Origin: Streptomyces sp. DT2A-34
Lineage (GTDB): Bacteria > Actinomycetota > Actinomycetes > Streptomycetales > Streptomycetaceae
NCBI RefSeq assembly: GCF_030499515.1
Contig: NZ_JASTWJ010000001.1
Location: 10,107,055-10,171,054, forward strand
Length of the DNA: 64,000 nt
Direction: 5' to 3'
Under the pieces are notes generated by a model, which worked only from the letters and a program-made list of their open reading frames with translations, had not been told where the DNA came from and ran no database searches. Each line of letters opens with the position of its first letter. The first letter of the stretch is position 1. Shown in pieces: positions 45,368 to 55,167 of this stretch. The position numbers were made by a program, and so were the translations under genes.

Positions 45368-47380
45368 TTGGGACGCAGCACGCGAAGACGCCCCACGGGC
45401 GCACGGCGCGCGACCTTTGCAGCGGTCGCGCTGATGTTGGGCGGCGGCGGCCTGGTTGCGGCCAACGTCTATGCCTCGGCCACCGAGGACGGGGGAACGG
45501 AACCTGCTCAGACCCTGTCCTCGGTGGCCGGCACCATCGACTGCCCGGATGTCGGCAGTCGGCTGACGGCCGTGCCGGACGGGGCGAAGGAGGACGTCGC
45601 GAAGGAACTCGCCCTCCTGGACCAGCAGATCGCCGAGGCCTACCAGCGGTTGCAGGAGTCGGCCCGGGCCGTCCAGCAGGACGCCGGCTTCGCCGACAGC
45701 GCGATCATGAATCCGCTGAAGGACAAGCGCACCGCGACGATCGAGCGCATCGCCATCGCCGTCGACCGCGAGGGAGAACGGCCCCAGGGCCTGGAGTCCC
45801 TCGTCCCGTGCACCCTGCGCGCCGCCGACAGCGGCAACGGCGACCAGGACGAGGGCGGTGCCGAGGGGGCGGGCCAGGAAGGCGCTGACCAGGGCAACGA
45901 GCAGCCGGGCAACGGCGAACAGCCCGGCAACGGCGGCCAGGCGGGCAACGGCCCCGTCGCCGCGGACTTCGCCGACATCACCGCCGTACAGCCGAACGTG
46001 ACCGGCCCGGCCCTCCAGAAGGAAGCCTCGCGCGGCACTTTCGCCACCAGTTGCGGGGTGAACGAGAACGGCCTGTTCAACTCCGACAACGTGATCGTGG
46101 CCCCCGGCGTCTCCAACGGCGCCCACCACTTCCACGACTACGTCGGCAACCAGGCCAACGACGCCTTCGCGAGCGACGAGGACCTGGCGAACGCCGAGAC
46201 GACCTGCGTCGACCAGGGCGACAAGTCCACCTACTACTGGCCCGTGATCCGCCTGCAGAACGGAACCCAGGAGCAGGACGCGAACGCCCCCGGCGGCGGC
46301 ATCGAGGGCAACGCCGGCGAGATCGTCACGCCCAAGGAAGTGACGCTCACGTTCGTGGGCAACCCGCGCGGCAAGGTCACCGAGATGCCGCGCCTGCTGC
46401 GCATCATCACCGGCGATGCGAAGGCCTTCGTGAACGGCACCGCCAACGCCAACGCCTCCTGGAGCTGCACGGGCTTCGAGGACCGGCAGCTGAAGGACAA
46501 GTACCCGCTGTGCCCGCGGGGCAGCGACGTGGTGCGGACGTTCAAGTTCCAGAGCTGCTGGGACGGACAGAACATCGACTCCGCCAACCACCGCACCCAC
46601 GTGGCCTTCGCGGCCGCCGACGGCACCTGCCCGGACGGCTTCAAAGCCATTCCGCAGCTGGTGCAGCGGATCGTGTACGACATCGACGCGCCGAGCCTTC
46701 AGGACGGCGGCCGTACGACCCCGCTGTTCGCGGTGGACTCCTTCCCCGAGCAGCTGCACAAGCCGGTCACCGACCACGGCGACTTCATCAACGTCTTCTC
46801 CGAGGACCTGATGGGTCAGATGGTCGACTGCATCAACGAGGGCCGCGAGTGCGGCGCCGGAGCCGACCAGGGCGGCGACCCGGGCGAGGACGAGCCGACG
46901 CAGCAGCCGCAGCCGACCCCGTCTCCCGACACTCCGCCCGGTGGCAACGAGGATCCGGAGCCCGGCGACGGCGAGGACGAGCCGACCGAGGCGCCGGCGA
47001 CCGAGGAGCCCGCGACTGAGCCGCCCGCGACCGACGAGCCGGCGACCGAGGCGCCCGCGACGGAACCGGCGAACGATGACAAGCCCACCATGTCGAGCAC
47101 GGTGGCGCCCAAGTCGTACGGAACTCCGTCGGCCACGCAGGACGCCACCGCACCGGCACAGGGCGGTTCGGCGGACGACGGCGCCGACGCGGGAAGCACG
47201 CCCACGCAGACGCAGCCCGCCGCGGCCGGCGAGGAGTCCGGTGACGGGGGCGGAACGGAACCGCAGGCGGTCGGAGGGCTCGCGGAGACCGGCACCACCC
47301 TGTGGCCGGCCGCGGCCGGCGCCGTACTCCTCATGGCCGGCTTCCTGCTGCTCATGCGTACGCGTCGCCGCGCCGGGTGA
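45368..47380 (+). CDS. DUF1996 surface protein with LAETG sortase signal
   Basis: A 670-residue secreted protein. A signal peptide/TM region (about 14-38) is followed by a coiled region, a Gly/Asn/Gln-rich linker (about 160-195), a Cys-containing DUF1996 domain (about 215-490; [47 protein letters not shown] in parts), a long Pro/Glu/Thr-rich stalk with EPATE-type repeats (about 500-620), and a C-terminal LAETG-hydrophobic-RTRRR signal. LAxTG is the motif of Streptomyces class E sortases, so it should be wall-linked. The start is TTG at 45368, supported by AGGAG 8 bp upstream. Domain function is unknown. Confidence 0.87.
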   Translation: MGRSTRRRPTGARRATFAAVALMLGGGGLVAANVYASATEDGGTEPAQTLSSVAGTIDCPDVGSRLTAVPDGAKEDVAKELALLDQQIAEAYQRLQESARAVQQDAGFADSAIMNPLKDKRTATIERIAIAVDREGERPQGLESLVPCTLRAADSGNGDQDEGGAEGAGQEGADQGNEQPGNGEQPGNGGQAGNGPVAADFADITAVQPNVTGPALQKEASRGTFATSCGVNENGLFNSDNVIVAPGVSNGAHHFHDYVGNQANDAFASDEDLANAETTCVDQGDKSTYYWPVIRLQNGTQEQDANAPGGGIEGNAGEIVTPKEVTLTFVGNPRGKVTEMPRLLRIITGDAKAFVNGTANANASWSCTGFEDRQLKDKYPLCPRGSDVVRTFKFQSCWDGQNIDSANHRTHVAFAAADGTCPDGFKAIPQLVQRIVYDIDAPSLQDGGRTTPLFAVDSFPEQLHKPVTDHGDFINVFSEDLMGQMVDCINEGRECGAGADQGGDPGEDEPTQQPQPTPSPDTPPGGNEDPEPGDGEDEPTEAPATEEPATEPPATDEPATEAPATEPANDDKPTMSSTVAPKSYGTPSATQDATAPAQGGSADDGADAGSTPTQTQPAAAGEESGDGGGTEPQAVGGLAETGTTLWPAAAGAVLLMAGFLLLMRTRRRAG

Positions 47381-47423
47381 CGGCAAGAGCCCGTAACGGC
47401 GCTTGACGCCGACAGGTTCCCTC

Positions 47424-47456
47424 GGGGCTCGGACCGGTCATCCCGGTCCGGGCCCC
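47424..47456. terminator. Bidirectional terminator hairpin
   Basis: GGGGCTCGGACCGG (47424-47437) and CCGGTCCGGGCCCC (47443-47456) form a 14-bp stem with one wobble and a 5-base loop between convergent genes, right at the stop of the DUF2071 gene. Confidence 0.8.
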
Positions 47457-48218
47457 TCACGGTGTGGGGATGCCGGCGGGGCGGGCCGGGCGGCCGAGGC
47501 GGACGGGGACGCCGGGGGAGTACAGGACGCTGGCGGGGGAGGCGGTGGGGGCGGGCAGCCCGGCCGCGGTGACCAGGTTCTCCTCGCAGGTGATCAGCTC
47601 GGCGCGGTACAGCGGCCATCGAGGGTGGTGGTTGGGCAGGTACGCCAGCGGCTCGGGCCCGCCGAAGAACGCGTTGTGCATGCCCCAGCGGGCGGTGAGG
47701 AAGTGCTCCAGCCCGGTGGGCTCCTCGATGCGTTCACCGGTGCGTACGGTGATGCGGCTGGACGCGCCGCGCGGCCCCGGCCAGCGGCGGGAGCTGGTGT
47801 AGGTGACGGTGTCGCCGGCCGCGCGGACGCTCATCCGGGACCACAGGTACGGCAGCCGGAAGCCCACGCGCCCCATCACGACCGGGATCAGCCGTGCGGC
47901 GTCCATCGACCGGAACACGACACCGCGTCGTCCGTGCGCGTCGACGGAGTACAGGCGCACGTTGGTCTCGGGAAAGGTCCCCAGATACGGCACGCCGGGC
48001 AGCCGCAGCCAGCCGACCCGATGCATCCGGAAGGCGACGAGCCCGATGTACGTGACCCCGTCGTGCGTGTCCGGAACCGTCCCCTTCGGCAGCAGTCCCG
48101 CCACGGCGTCCGGTTCGACGGCCCAGTGGATGAAGGCGAGGTCGAGCCACTGCTGGGTGAGGAGAGGAGTGGGTATCGGAGCGGGAGAGTCCGGGCTGAC
48201 GGGAGTGGGTTTCGGCAC
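47457..48218 (-). CDS. DUF2071 (YqjF-like) protein
   Basis: A 253-residue DUF2071 protein. Family motifs include QQWLDLAFIHWAVEP, GVTYIGLVAFRM, FPETNVRLYSVD and GVVFRSMDAARL. The family is widespread in Bacillus and actinobacteria, and its biochemical role is not established. The GTG at 48218 is used. It is last before a terminator, and the TetR-type gene 58 bp upstream is on the same strand. Confidence 0.85.
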   Translation of the reverse strand: MPKPTPVSPDSPAPIPTPLLTQQWLDLAFIHWAVEPDAVAGLLPKGTVPDTHDGVTYIGLVAFRMHRVGWLRLPGVPYLGTFPETNVRLYSVDAHGRRGVVFRSMDAARLIPVVMGRVGFRLPYLWSRMSVRAAGDTVTYTSSRRWPGPRGASSRITVRTGERIEEPTGLEHFLTARWGMHNAFFGGPEPLAYLPNHHPRWPLYRAELITCEENLVTAAGLPAPTASPASVLYSPGVPVRLGRPARPAGIPTP

Positions 48219-48275
48219 TACGTCAGGATGACAGAGCCCTGATCCGACGCCGGACGCCGCGCCAGACCCCGTCCG

Positions 48276-48947
48276 TCACCTCGTGGTCTCCTGCCCCTCA
48301 TGGCGCGCGGTGATCGCGGTGAGGTAACCGCGCAGCATGAGCTTGGCTTCGTCGAGGAGGCCCGGATCACCCTCGGGGTCACGGCGGAAGGCTTCCTGTG
48401 CGAGTGCGTCGGCGGCCAGGACCGCGGCGTGGCAGGCACGGGCGAGTGCCTCTCCGTCCGGGGCGGCGCCGAGGGCCAGGACGACGCGCCGGATGCCGTC
48501 CGCCATCCGGCGTTTGTGCGCACGGTCCGCGGCACGGGTCCGCTCGGTGAGGCTGCTGCCGAACCACAGGGCCCTGAAGCCGTGTTCGGTGCGGTAGATG
48601 GCGGCGTAGGCGTCGATGAGCACGCCGACGGGGTCGTCCCACCGCTCGTCGGCCGCGGCGCGGACGAGGTCGTCCATGGCCGTCTCGAGCCGGGCGAAGT
48701 AGCCGGCCGCGAGGGCGTCGATGATCGCGTCGCGGTCGGGCAGGTACTGGTACAGCGAACCGACCGAGACCTTCGCCTCCGCCGCGACACGGGTCGTGGT
48801 CAGTGCCTGGACGCCCTCGCCGACCAGGACGCGTTCGGCGGCCTGAAGGACGCGGGCCAGACGGGCCTTGCTGCGCGCCTGCCGGGGCGTGCGGCGCGGG
48901 GGGACTTGCCGCGTGCCGCCCGGCTCCGGGGCCCGCGCATCCCCCAT
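48276..48947 (-). CDS. TetR-family regulator
   Basis: A 223-residue TetR-type repressor. A basic N-terminal arm (RRTPRQARSKAR) precedes the HTH (about 28-75; TTTRVAAEAKVSVGSLYQYLPDRDAI), followed by the helical regulatory domain. It is divergent from the aldolase-kinase operon, with 57 bp between the start codons, and upstream of the DUF2071 gene on its own strand. It likely represses itself and the aldolase operon. Confidence 0.88.
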   Translation of the reverse strand: MGDARAPEPGGTRQVPPRRTPRQARSKARLARVLQAAERVLVGEGVQALTTTRVAAEAKVSVGSLYQYLPDRDAIIDALAAGYFARLETAMDDLVRAAADERWDDPVGVLIDAYAAIYRTEHGFRALWFGSSLTERTRAADRAHKRRMADGIRRVVLALGAAPDGEALARACHAAVLAADALAQEAFRRDPEGDPGLLDEAKLMLRGYLTAITARHEGQETTR

Positions 48948-49004
48948 GTGCGGCCTCCGAACATGAACGTGACTTTGTTTCAGCTCTACGTTAGCGTCGC
49001 GTAC

Positions 49005-49691
49005 ATGACGGACTCAAGCTCGGTGCTGGGTCAGGAGCGCGCCGCCGTGGCCGAAGCGTGCCGCCGTCTGGGGGCACAGGGGCTGCTGATCGGCACGGCC
49101 GGCAATGTGAGCATGCGGGTGGAGGACCGGGTCGCGATCACGGCCACCGGTGCGGTGCTCGCCGAACTGACGGCAGACCAGGTGAGCGTGGTCGACCTCG
49201 ACGGAAAGGTCGTGGCCGGGAGGTTCGCGCCCACCTCGGAACTCGATCTGCACCTGGGCGTCTACCGCCGCTACGGCGCCGGAGCGGTCGTGCACACCCA
49301 TGCGCCGATGGCGACGGCCCTGTCCTGCGTGCTCGACGAACTGCCCTGCATTCACTACCAGTTGCTCACTCTCGGCGGCTCGGTACGCGTGGCCCCGTAT
49401 GCCACCTTCGGCACGCCGGCGCTCGCCGAATCGGTCCTGACGGCGCTGGAGGGCCGCAGCGCCGCGCTGATGGCCGGCCATGGCGCGCTGACTCACGCGC
49501 CGACGCTCGGCAAGGCGGTCGAGCACGCGCTGCTGCTGGAGTGGGCGTGCGGCGTCTACCAGCACGCGGCCGCCCTCGGAACACCCCGCGTCCTCGACGA
49601 ACAGCAGCAGCTCGCGGTGATCGAGGCCGCCCTCGCCCGGAACTACGGCACCACCCACCCCGTACCGCCCGCGCAGGAGGGAAACCGATGA
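49005..49691 (+). CDS. Class II aldolase/adducin-domain protein
   Basis: A 228-residue class II aldolase (L-fuculose-phosphate aldolase/ribulose-phosphate epimerase-type fold). GNVSMR binds the substrate phosphate, HTHAPMA (about 96-102) supplies two metal His ligands, and AGHGALTHAP the third. Such enzymes cleave sugar phosphates to a triose phosphate plus aldehyde, or decarboxylate. The ATG at 49005 is preferred; an in-frame ATG at 48963 would place the promoter inside the gene. Its stop overlaps the PfkB kinase gene (ATGA), which suggests a kinase-aldolase sugar route. Confidence 0.87.
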   Translation: MTDSSSVLGQERAAVAEACRRLGAQGLLIGTAGNVSMRVEDRVAITATGAVLAELTADQVSVVDLDGKVVAGRFAPTSELDLHLGVYRRYGAGAVVHTHAPMATALSCVLDELPCIHYQLLTLGGSVRVAPYATFGTPALAESVLTALEGRSAALMAGHGALTHAPTLGKAVEHALLLEWACGVYQHAAALGTPRVLDEQQQLAVIEAALARNYGTTHPVPPAQEGNR

Positions 49692-50617
49692 AGGTCGTCA
49701 CGATGGGCGTACATGTGCTGGACGTGCTGGTGCGGCCGGTGGAGGCGATACCCGAGGGCCAGGGCGCGACGCTGGTGGACGACATCAGGATGACGGCTGC
49801 CGGGACGGCCGGCGGGACCGCCCTGACCCTCGCCAAGCTCGGCGCCTCAGTGCGCAGCGCCGGGGCGATCGGAGCCGACCCCACCGGTGACATGCTGGTC
49901 CAACTGCTGGCCGCGGCAGGCATCGACACCCGGTACCTCGTCCGCCGCACCGACACCCCGACCTCCGCGAGTGTCCTGCCCATCCGCCCGAACGGCGACC
50001 GCCCCTCACTCCACCTGCTCGGCGCCAACATCACCTACGGCCCCGACGACGTGCCCTGGGACGCGATCGCCGAAGCCACCCACCTCCACCTCGGCGGCCC
50101 CGAGCTGATCGGCGTCGAGGCAGCCGCGCGCATCCTGTCGTACGCCAAGGAGCACGGTGTGGTCACCTCGGTGGACCTGCTCGCCCCCGGCGCGCTGGGG
50201 AGTTTCGAGCAGGTGGCGTCGGCACTGCCGTACGTCGACCACCTGCTGCCCAACGAGGACCAGGTCCTCGGTTTCACCGGCGAAGAGGACCTGGTGGCGG
50301 GCGCGAACAAGCTCCTCGCCGCCGGTGCCGGCCTGGTCGCCGTCACCCGCGGCGGTGACGGAGCGCTGTTGGTGACCGAGGAGGGCACGCAGCAGGTACC
50401 CGCCTTCGAGGTCGACGTGGTGGACACGACCGGCTGCGGCGACGCGTTCTCCGCGGGCTTCGTACGCGGCATGGGCTTGGGCCGCACCCCGTACGACTCC
50501 GCCGTCCTCGGCTGCGCGGCGGCGGCGTTGGTGGCGCAGGGCCTGGGCAGTGACCATGGAGACTTCGACCTGCTTGCCGCCGATGGCTTCGCCGCGGCGC
50601 ACAAGCCCCGACTGTGA
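49688..50617 (+). CDS. PfkB-family carbohydrate kinase
   Basis: A 309-residue ribokinase/PfkB-type sugar kinase. It has the N-terminal GGTALTLAKLGASV sugar-binding region, LPNEDQ and the C-terminal PfkB signature DTTGCGDAFSAGFVRG, whose Asp is the catalytic base. It would phosphorylate a sugar or nucleoside with ATP. The ATG overlaps the aldolase stop by 4 nt, with GAGGGAAACC upstream as ribosome binding site, so the two act together: phosphorylation, then aldol cleavage. The sugar is unknown. Confidence 0.88.
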   Translation: MKVVTMGVHVLDVLVRPVEAIPEGQGATLVDDIRMTAAGTAGGTALTLAKLGASVRSAGAIGADPTGDMLVQLLAAAGIDTRYLVRRTDTPTSASVLPIRPNGDRPSLHLLGANITYGPDDVPWDAIAEATHLHLGGPELIGVEAAARILSYAKEHGVVTSVDLLAPGALGSFEQVASALPYVDHLLPNEDQVLGFTGEEDLVAGANKLLAAGAGLVAVTRGGDGALLVTEEGTQQVPAFEVDVVDTTGCGDAFSAGFVRGMGLGRTPYDSAVLGCAAAALVAQGLGSDHGDFDLLAADGFAAAHKPRL

Positions 50618-50655
50618 CGTGAGAGGCGGGGCGGGGGGCGTCCGGCCTGGGGCGT

Positions 50656-51560
50656 TCAGGCGCGGACCAGGTCGAGCGCCTGGTTCAGGTTGTACTCGGC
50701 GACGGCCGCCATGAACGCCCGGTCGGGGAAGTCCCCGTCGAGCAGCCGCAGTGGCCCCGCGGTCAGCGACAGACGCTGCGCGAGCAGGTGGAACGCGAGG
50801 CGGTCCTCGTCCAGTCCGTCCACCTCCCGCGGCCGGTAGGCGTCGCGATCGGCACGGGGTTCCCGTCCCTGTCCACCAGCACATGGTCGGGTCCCGGTTC
50901 GCCGCGTACGACCGCGTACTGCGCGCGCGGCCGCACCGCCGCCGCCAGAGCCGGCAGCCGTTCCTCCAGCCGGTCGCGGGCTCCCGCGATCCGCGGATCA
51001 CGTGACGCCGCTTCGGTGAGGTCCCGCAGCGCGCGGTCCAGGACGACGCCCTCGCACGATGTCCCGCGCGATGTGCCGCCTGCGTCGACCACGGCCGCTT
51101 TGCCGTACGTGGAAGCCTGATGGCCCCGCATCGCCTCCAGCGCCTCCCTGAGCCGGGCCATGACCGGGGCGGCGGCGCCCGGGTCGCGCGCGAGCAGCTC
51201 CTGAAGGTTCTCGCCGGGGAGGTCCTCGACGATCGCGAGGTCGGCCGGGCCGTGGTCGCCGCCGCGGTCGACGAGACGGATCGCCGGGACACGGACGCCG
51301 AGCGCGTCCAGCCGCGCGTGCGCGGCCTGGAACAGGTCGAGCCCGAGGCCGGGGGAGAGCGGGTCGGTGAGGTCGTCGTCGCCCCTCGGCCTGCGGCCAG
51401 TAGTTCTCGGCGTCGTCCCGCAGGCAGGCGATCGCCGTCGTCGCGTCGTCCATCACCAGGCGGTACACGCCCTTACTGCTGCCGCCCGAGACCCGGTCAT
51501 GGCGGTGACGTCGACCAGACGGTCCGGCAGACCCGGACCGCCATGATCCAACAAAGTCAC
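50656..51560 (-). pseudogene. Phosphotransferase (APH-like) pseudogene with frameshifts
   Basis: Reading the minus strand from 51560, a phosphotransferase-like sequence can be followed through different frames: VTLLDHGG, then GVYRLVMDDATTAI...AENYWPQAEG, then DDLTDPLSPGLGLDLFQ...RAQYAVVRGEPGPDHVLVDRDGNPVPI, then GPLRLLDGDFPDRAFMAAV ending at AEYNLNQALDLVRA with TGA at 50656-50658. At least three frameshifts are needed; one is an extra G near 51385. The catalytic-loop-like GPDHVLVDRDG is visible. It is a decayed gene, unless the differences are sequencing errors. Confidence 0.7.
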
Positions 51561-51571
51561 CCGCGGAGAAC

Positions 51572-52846
51572 CTACCGCCGTGGCTGCGGTGGGCGCGCCA
51601 GTCTACGGCCCCAAGTCTGGCTCGGCGCTTCGATGTAACGGTGGGTCAGTGCGCACAGGGGCAGCAGCACGGTGAAGAACGCCGCTTCGAGCGCGAGATT
51701 GTCCTGCCGCCGCCGGCCGATCGTGCTGTCGATCACCGCCAGCAGCACGGGATGGACCAGGTAGACCGAGTAGCTGATCGTTCCCAGTCCGGTCAGCGGG
51801 CGCGGTATGTGCCGGCGGCGCGCGGCCAGTGCGGTACCGAAGGTGAGCAAGGCCAGCAGGAACGCGGCGATCCAGCCGCGCCGTGTGAAGTGGTCGCCGT
51901 CGCCGTACCGGTAGGCGCTGCCCACGGCGCAGGCGGCCACCGTGACGGCAGTGCCCGCCGCATACCGCCAGGTGCTTTGGCCGTTCTCGGCGCGGTGGAC
52001 GGCGGTTCCGAGGAACATCACGGCGAGGATCACCAGGCTCTCCCACAGCGGGACCGTACTGTTGAACGCGACCAGGACGAGGGCCGGCACCCCGCCCAGC
52101 ACACCCCCGACCCCCCGGAGCACGGGTGACTTGGCGCTCGCACAGCAGACGGCGACCACCATGGCGATCGAGGCGAACGCGATGAGCGGGCCGGTGCCGA
52201 GCGTGCCGGACAGGGCAGAGGCCGGCAGCACGATCCCCGCCGTCACGCTCACGACGGCGAGCACGGCCAGGATGACGGCGACCGCCGCGGACCGCTGGTG
52301 CAGGCGGACCCTGAACAGGGCGACGACCAGCAGGTAGAAGGACATCTCGTACGAGAGCGTCCACAGGACGAGCAGGAGATTGGGTGTGCCCAGCAGCTCC
52401 TGGAGCATGGTGGCATGGGCGGCAGCGACGGCGGCGGCGCTCTGCCGACCGAAGTCAGGAACCTGCACGATGTCGAGGAGACCGGCGGCGAGGAACACCG
52501 TGACGACAGCCGCCCACAGCGGGTACACACGGAAGATCCGCCCGATCCAGAAGGCGGCGACACTGCCCCGGCGCTCCAGCGACGCGGGGATGACGTAGCC
52601 GCTCACGAGGAAGAACAGCATGATGCCGTAGCGGCTGGTGTTGAAGTGCGGCGTCAACTCCCGCCGGAAGTCCGCCATGAACGTGTACGAGGAGTGGTCG
52701 AACACCACGACGAGTGCGGCGATGCCGCGCAACGCGTCCAGCCAGCCCAGCCGTGCCGGACCGGATGCCGCGATGACTGAACATGATCGTGATGTTGCGG
52801 AGAGTGAGTGTCCAGGAGAGTCAGGGACGAGGGGTGGGGAGGGCAT
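51572..52846 (-). CDS. Acyltransferase-3 (OafA/YrhL-like) membrane protein
   Basis: A 424-residue integral membrane acyltransferase. It starts with the family signature RLGWLDALRGIAALVVVFDH containing the essential His, followed by about ten hydrophobic helices (SGYVIPASLERR loop with the conserved Arg, LLLVLWTLSYEMSFYLL) and ISYSVYLVHPVLLAVI near the end. Family members O-acetylate or acylate sugars, lipids, peptidoglycan or antibiotics. The ATG at 52846 is used; the open frame extends to 52942 but is low-complexity. A direct partner is not visible. Confidence 0.86.
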   Translation of the reverse strand: MPSPPLVPDSPGHSLSATSRSCSVIAASGPARLGWLDALRGIAALVVVFDHSSYTFMADFRRELTPHFNTSRYGIMLFFLVSGYVIPASLERRGSVAAFWIGRIFRVYPLWAAVVTVFLAAGLLDIVQVPDFGRQSAAAVAAAHATMLQELLGTPNLLLVLWTLSYEMSFYLLVVALFRVRLHQRSAAVAVILAVLAVVSVTAGIVLPASALSGTLGTGPLIAFASIAMVVAVCCASAKSPVLRGVGGVLGGVPALVLVAFNSTVPLWESLVILAVMFLGTAVHRAENGQSTWRYAAGTAVTVAACAVGSAYRYGDGDHFTRRGWIAAFLLALLTFGTALAARRRHIPRPLTGLGTISYSVYLVHPVLLAVIDSTIGRRRQDNLALEAAFFTVLLPLCALTHRYIEAPSQTWGRRLARPPQPRR

Positions 52847-52971
52847 GCGCAGACAGAGTCCTGTTTGGTGTGGTCTCGGCTGGACTTGCGGTGGGGTCTG
52901 TGGGTTGCCTGGGCGGGGGCTCGCGGTACTTCGGCTCCGCAAGTGCGGACGCGCTGCGGTGAACCGGCCGG

Positions 52972-53622
52972 CTAGCGCTCCGGCAGGGCGACCTTCATCG
53001 GAACGCAGGGCTCGGCCTCGGCCTCGGTCTTGTAGAACTCGACCGCACGCGGCCGGGAGCCGCCCTTCGTGTTCTCGAAGGCCAGTACGTTGCCCCGACG
53101 CAGGGTGACGTCCCAGCCGGCCTTCAGGGGGATGACGGGAACCCGGTTGCCGTGCGCATCGACCCCCACGAGTGGGGTGACCTTGCTGCGCTCGCAGACG
53201 TAGCCGGGAGCCAGTACGTCAACGGTCACCTGAATGCCCCACGGGCGGACCTTCCAGGCGAGTTCGCGTTGGGCCTTGACACTGATGCTCTGGTCCTTGA
53301 CGGTGAGCGTGACACTGCCGTCGTCGCGAGGCGCCACGGCGTATGCCGTCGACTCCGTCGGCGAACCGGGCGCAACCACCGTGGCGAGCCAGGCCCCCGT
53401 ACAGACCACCGCGACAACGGCGATCCGCCGTGGGGCCGACAGTGGGCGCACGGACGCCTTGGACTTGCGGCGCACGGAAGCCTTCGGACTGCCCTGTCCG
53501 GTTGCGGCCTCACCTGGCCCCGCCGGGCACGTCCCGACCTCGCGCTGCTCGATCTCCCGCTGCTCGATCTCCCGCTTCAGCCCGTCCAGGAGCCGGTCCT
53601 CGAACGTCGTCCTCGTGCTCAT
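52972..53622 (-). CDS. Membrane-anchored partner of an ECF sigma factor
   Basis: A 216-residue protein of unknown family. Residues about 1-65 are cytoplasmic, with two short internal repeats (REIEQ twice; KASVRRKS/KASVR), followed by one transmembrane segment at about 66-88 and an extracytoplasmic beta-rich domain with two Cys (about 95-216). It overlaps the ECF sigma gene by 4 nt (ATGA), so it is co-translated with it; by position it may act as its membrane-bound anti-sigma or sensor, although no zinc-binding HxxxCxxC motif is seen. Confidence 0.75.
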   Translation of the reverse strand: MSTRTTFEDRLLDGLKREIEQREIEQREVGTCPAGPGEAATGQGSPKASVRRKSKASVRPLSAPRRIAVVAVVCTGAWLATVVAPGSPTESTAYAVAPRDDGSVTLTVKDQSISVKAQRELAWKVRPWGIQVTVDVLAPGYVCERSKVTPLVGVDAHGNRVPVIPLKAGWDVTLRRGNVLAFENTKGGSRPRAVEFYKTEAEAEPCVPMKVALPER

Positions 53623-54290
53623 GCTTCTCCCCTTGCGACGTACAGCAGCGCTGTGTCCGGCGTCTGCGTTCCTGTGGAACGTGCCTGTACGGCCGTGGAA
53701 GCCGTGGAAGTGGAACTCGTGTAATTCGCCTTGGCGGCCTTGGAGTCCGTCTCCTCCCGCAACGCTTTGCGTGCCCGGTGCAGGCGGACGCGGGCGGTGA
53801 CCTGGCGGATGCCCAGCGCGGCCGCCGCCTCGGTGACCGTGAGCTGGTCCACTGCGATCAGTTCCATGACGGCCCGCTCACCCTCGGGAAGCCTCGCCAG
53901 CGCGGCCAGGAGGAGCCGACCGGGGCGTTCCGCGTCGAGTTCGTCCTCGATACGGGAGATGTCATCGCTCTCCAGCAGCCGCCGCCCGATGATGCGTCGA
54001 TCGCGTTCGGTCTCCCGGGCGATCCGGCGGCGCTCCGATGACACGACGTTGCGTGCGATGCCGTACAGCCAGGCCGTCTCGCTGCCGAGGCGCGGCCGGT
54101 AGGAGTGGGCGGAGTCGAGGACGGCGAGGAAGATCTCGGCCGTCAGGTCGGCCGCCGTGTACGGGTCCTCCACACGCCGGGCCACGAAACGCATCACCGC
54201 GTCCACGTGGCGCCGATAGAACTCCTCGAAGAGCCGCGGGTCACGTACCGCCGCCGCGGGCCCGCCCCGTAACCGTTCCGCGTCATCCAC
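53619..54290 (-). CDS. ECF (sigma-70 family) RNA polymerase sigma factor
   Basis: A 223-residue group IV sigma factor. Region 2 (about 22-95: FYRRHVDAVMRFVARRV, TAADLTAEIFLAVL, AWLYGIARNVV) and region 4 (about 125-180: ALARLPEGERAVMELIAVDQLTVTEAAAALGI in part) are complete. A Ser/Thr-rich tail of about 35 residues is unusual. It is the first gene of a two-gene operon with the membrane partner. Signal and regulon are unknown. Confidence 0.9.
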   Translation of the reverse strand: MDDAERLRGGPAAAVRDPRLFEEFYRRHVDAVMRFVARRVEDPYTAADLTAEIFLAVLDSAHSYRPRLGSETAWLYGIARNVVSSERRRIARETERDRRIIGRRLLESDDISRIEDELDAERPGRLLLAALARLPEGERAVMELIAVDQLTVTEAAAALGIRQVTARVRLHRARKALREETDSKAAKANYTSSTSTASTAVQARSTGTQTPDTALLYVARGEA

Positions 54291-54459
54291 CGGTGCCTCC
54301 TTGTCGTCAACGGCTGCCCGGTCCTCCTGGGCGGAGGTTCACCGGCGTTCTTCAAAGGCGCTTCAGTTGTTCTTGGCACGAGGCGCGAAAAGCGTTACAG
54401 AGCGAACAGGGCGACCCGCTACGGGCGAAGCTCCACGCGGATGTGCGAGGACACCGCGT

Positions 54460-55010
54460 ATGTCGGTACGTCGGTACGTCGTCGAGACCTACCTGTTCGC
54501 CGCCGACACCCGGCACCAGGCCGCCGCGAAGGCGGTCGGCGGCGGGTCGATGATCGCGCCCGTCCCGGAAAGCGGCGACACCTGCACACCTATGTGGTGC
54601 TGTCCAAGCCGCAGGACTGGTTCGCGGCCATCGATTTCACCGAGGCCGCCGAGGCGACGGTACGGATCGCGAAGGAGTTCGATGGCTGGGCACCGGAGCT
54701 CACCGCGCTGATCACCAACAGCGACACCGCGCCGGTCCTGCGCCGCTACCACCCTCGCCGACCGGGCACCGGTGGGACCGGTTGCCGGGGGTGACCCTGG
54801 TCGGCGCCGCCGCCCACCTCTCGGTCACGAAGGGCGAAGGCGCGCCAACCTGGCCATGCTCGACGGCGCCGAACTCGGCGAGGCCCTCTCCGCACACCCC
54901 GACGACATCGAGGCCGCCCTCACCGAGTACGAGCAGGCCATGTTCCCCCGCAGCGCCGAGGCCACCGCTTTTGAAGATGCCGAGTACCACGGGCCAGTAC
55001 GCTCGCCAGG
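54460..55010 (+). pseudogene. FAD-dependent monooxygenase pseudogene (TetX-like)
   Basis: The C-terminal half of a flavin monooxygenase can be followed over four frames: VVETYLFAADTRHQA...GGGSMIAPVPES, then HLHTYVVLSKPQDWFAAIDF...[12 protein letters not shown], then [15 protein letters not shown], then [14 protein letters not shown]...AMFPRSAEA. The second FAD motif (here GAAAHLSV for the usual GDAAHLxxP) is recognisable. At least three frameshifts occur and the N-terminal NAD/FAD fold is absent. It lies at the left edge of the RiPP-like cluster. Confidence 0.68.
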
Positions 55011-55167
55011 CTCCGGCCGACGGTGTCGCGTTCGGCGTCGTCGTAGTGCTCGCCGCGCATCGTCGTCCATGACCACGGCCGGCCGCAGCCGGGACGCCCG
55101 TCCCTGCCCATACGGCCTCCGTATGATCGGCGGCACTCGAACGCAGGCGCTCGCTCGCCCGGTCTCC

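Noticed and set aside
46960..47070. Repeat array in the surface protein gene as a mobile or CRISPR-like repeat
   Set aside because: It encodes a Pro/Glu/Ala/Thr stalk in frame; the repeats are protein-level low complexity.
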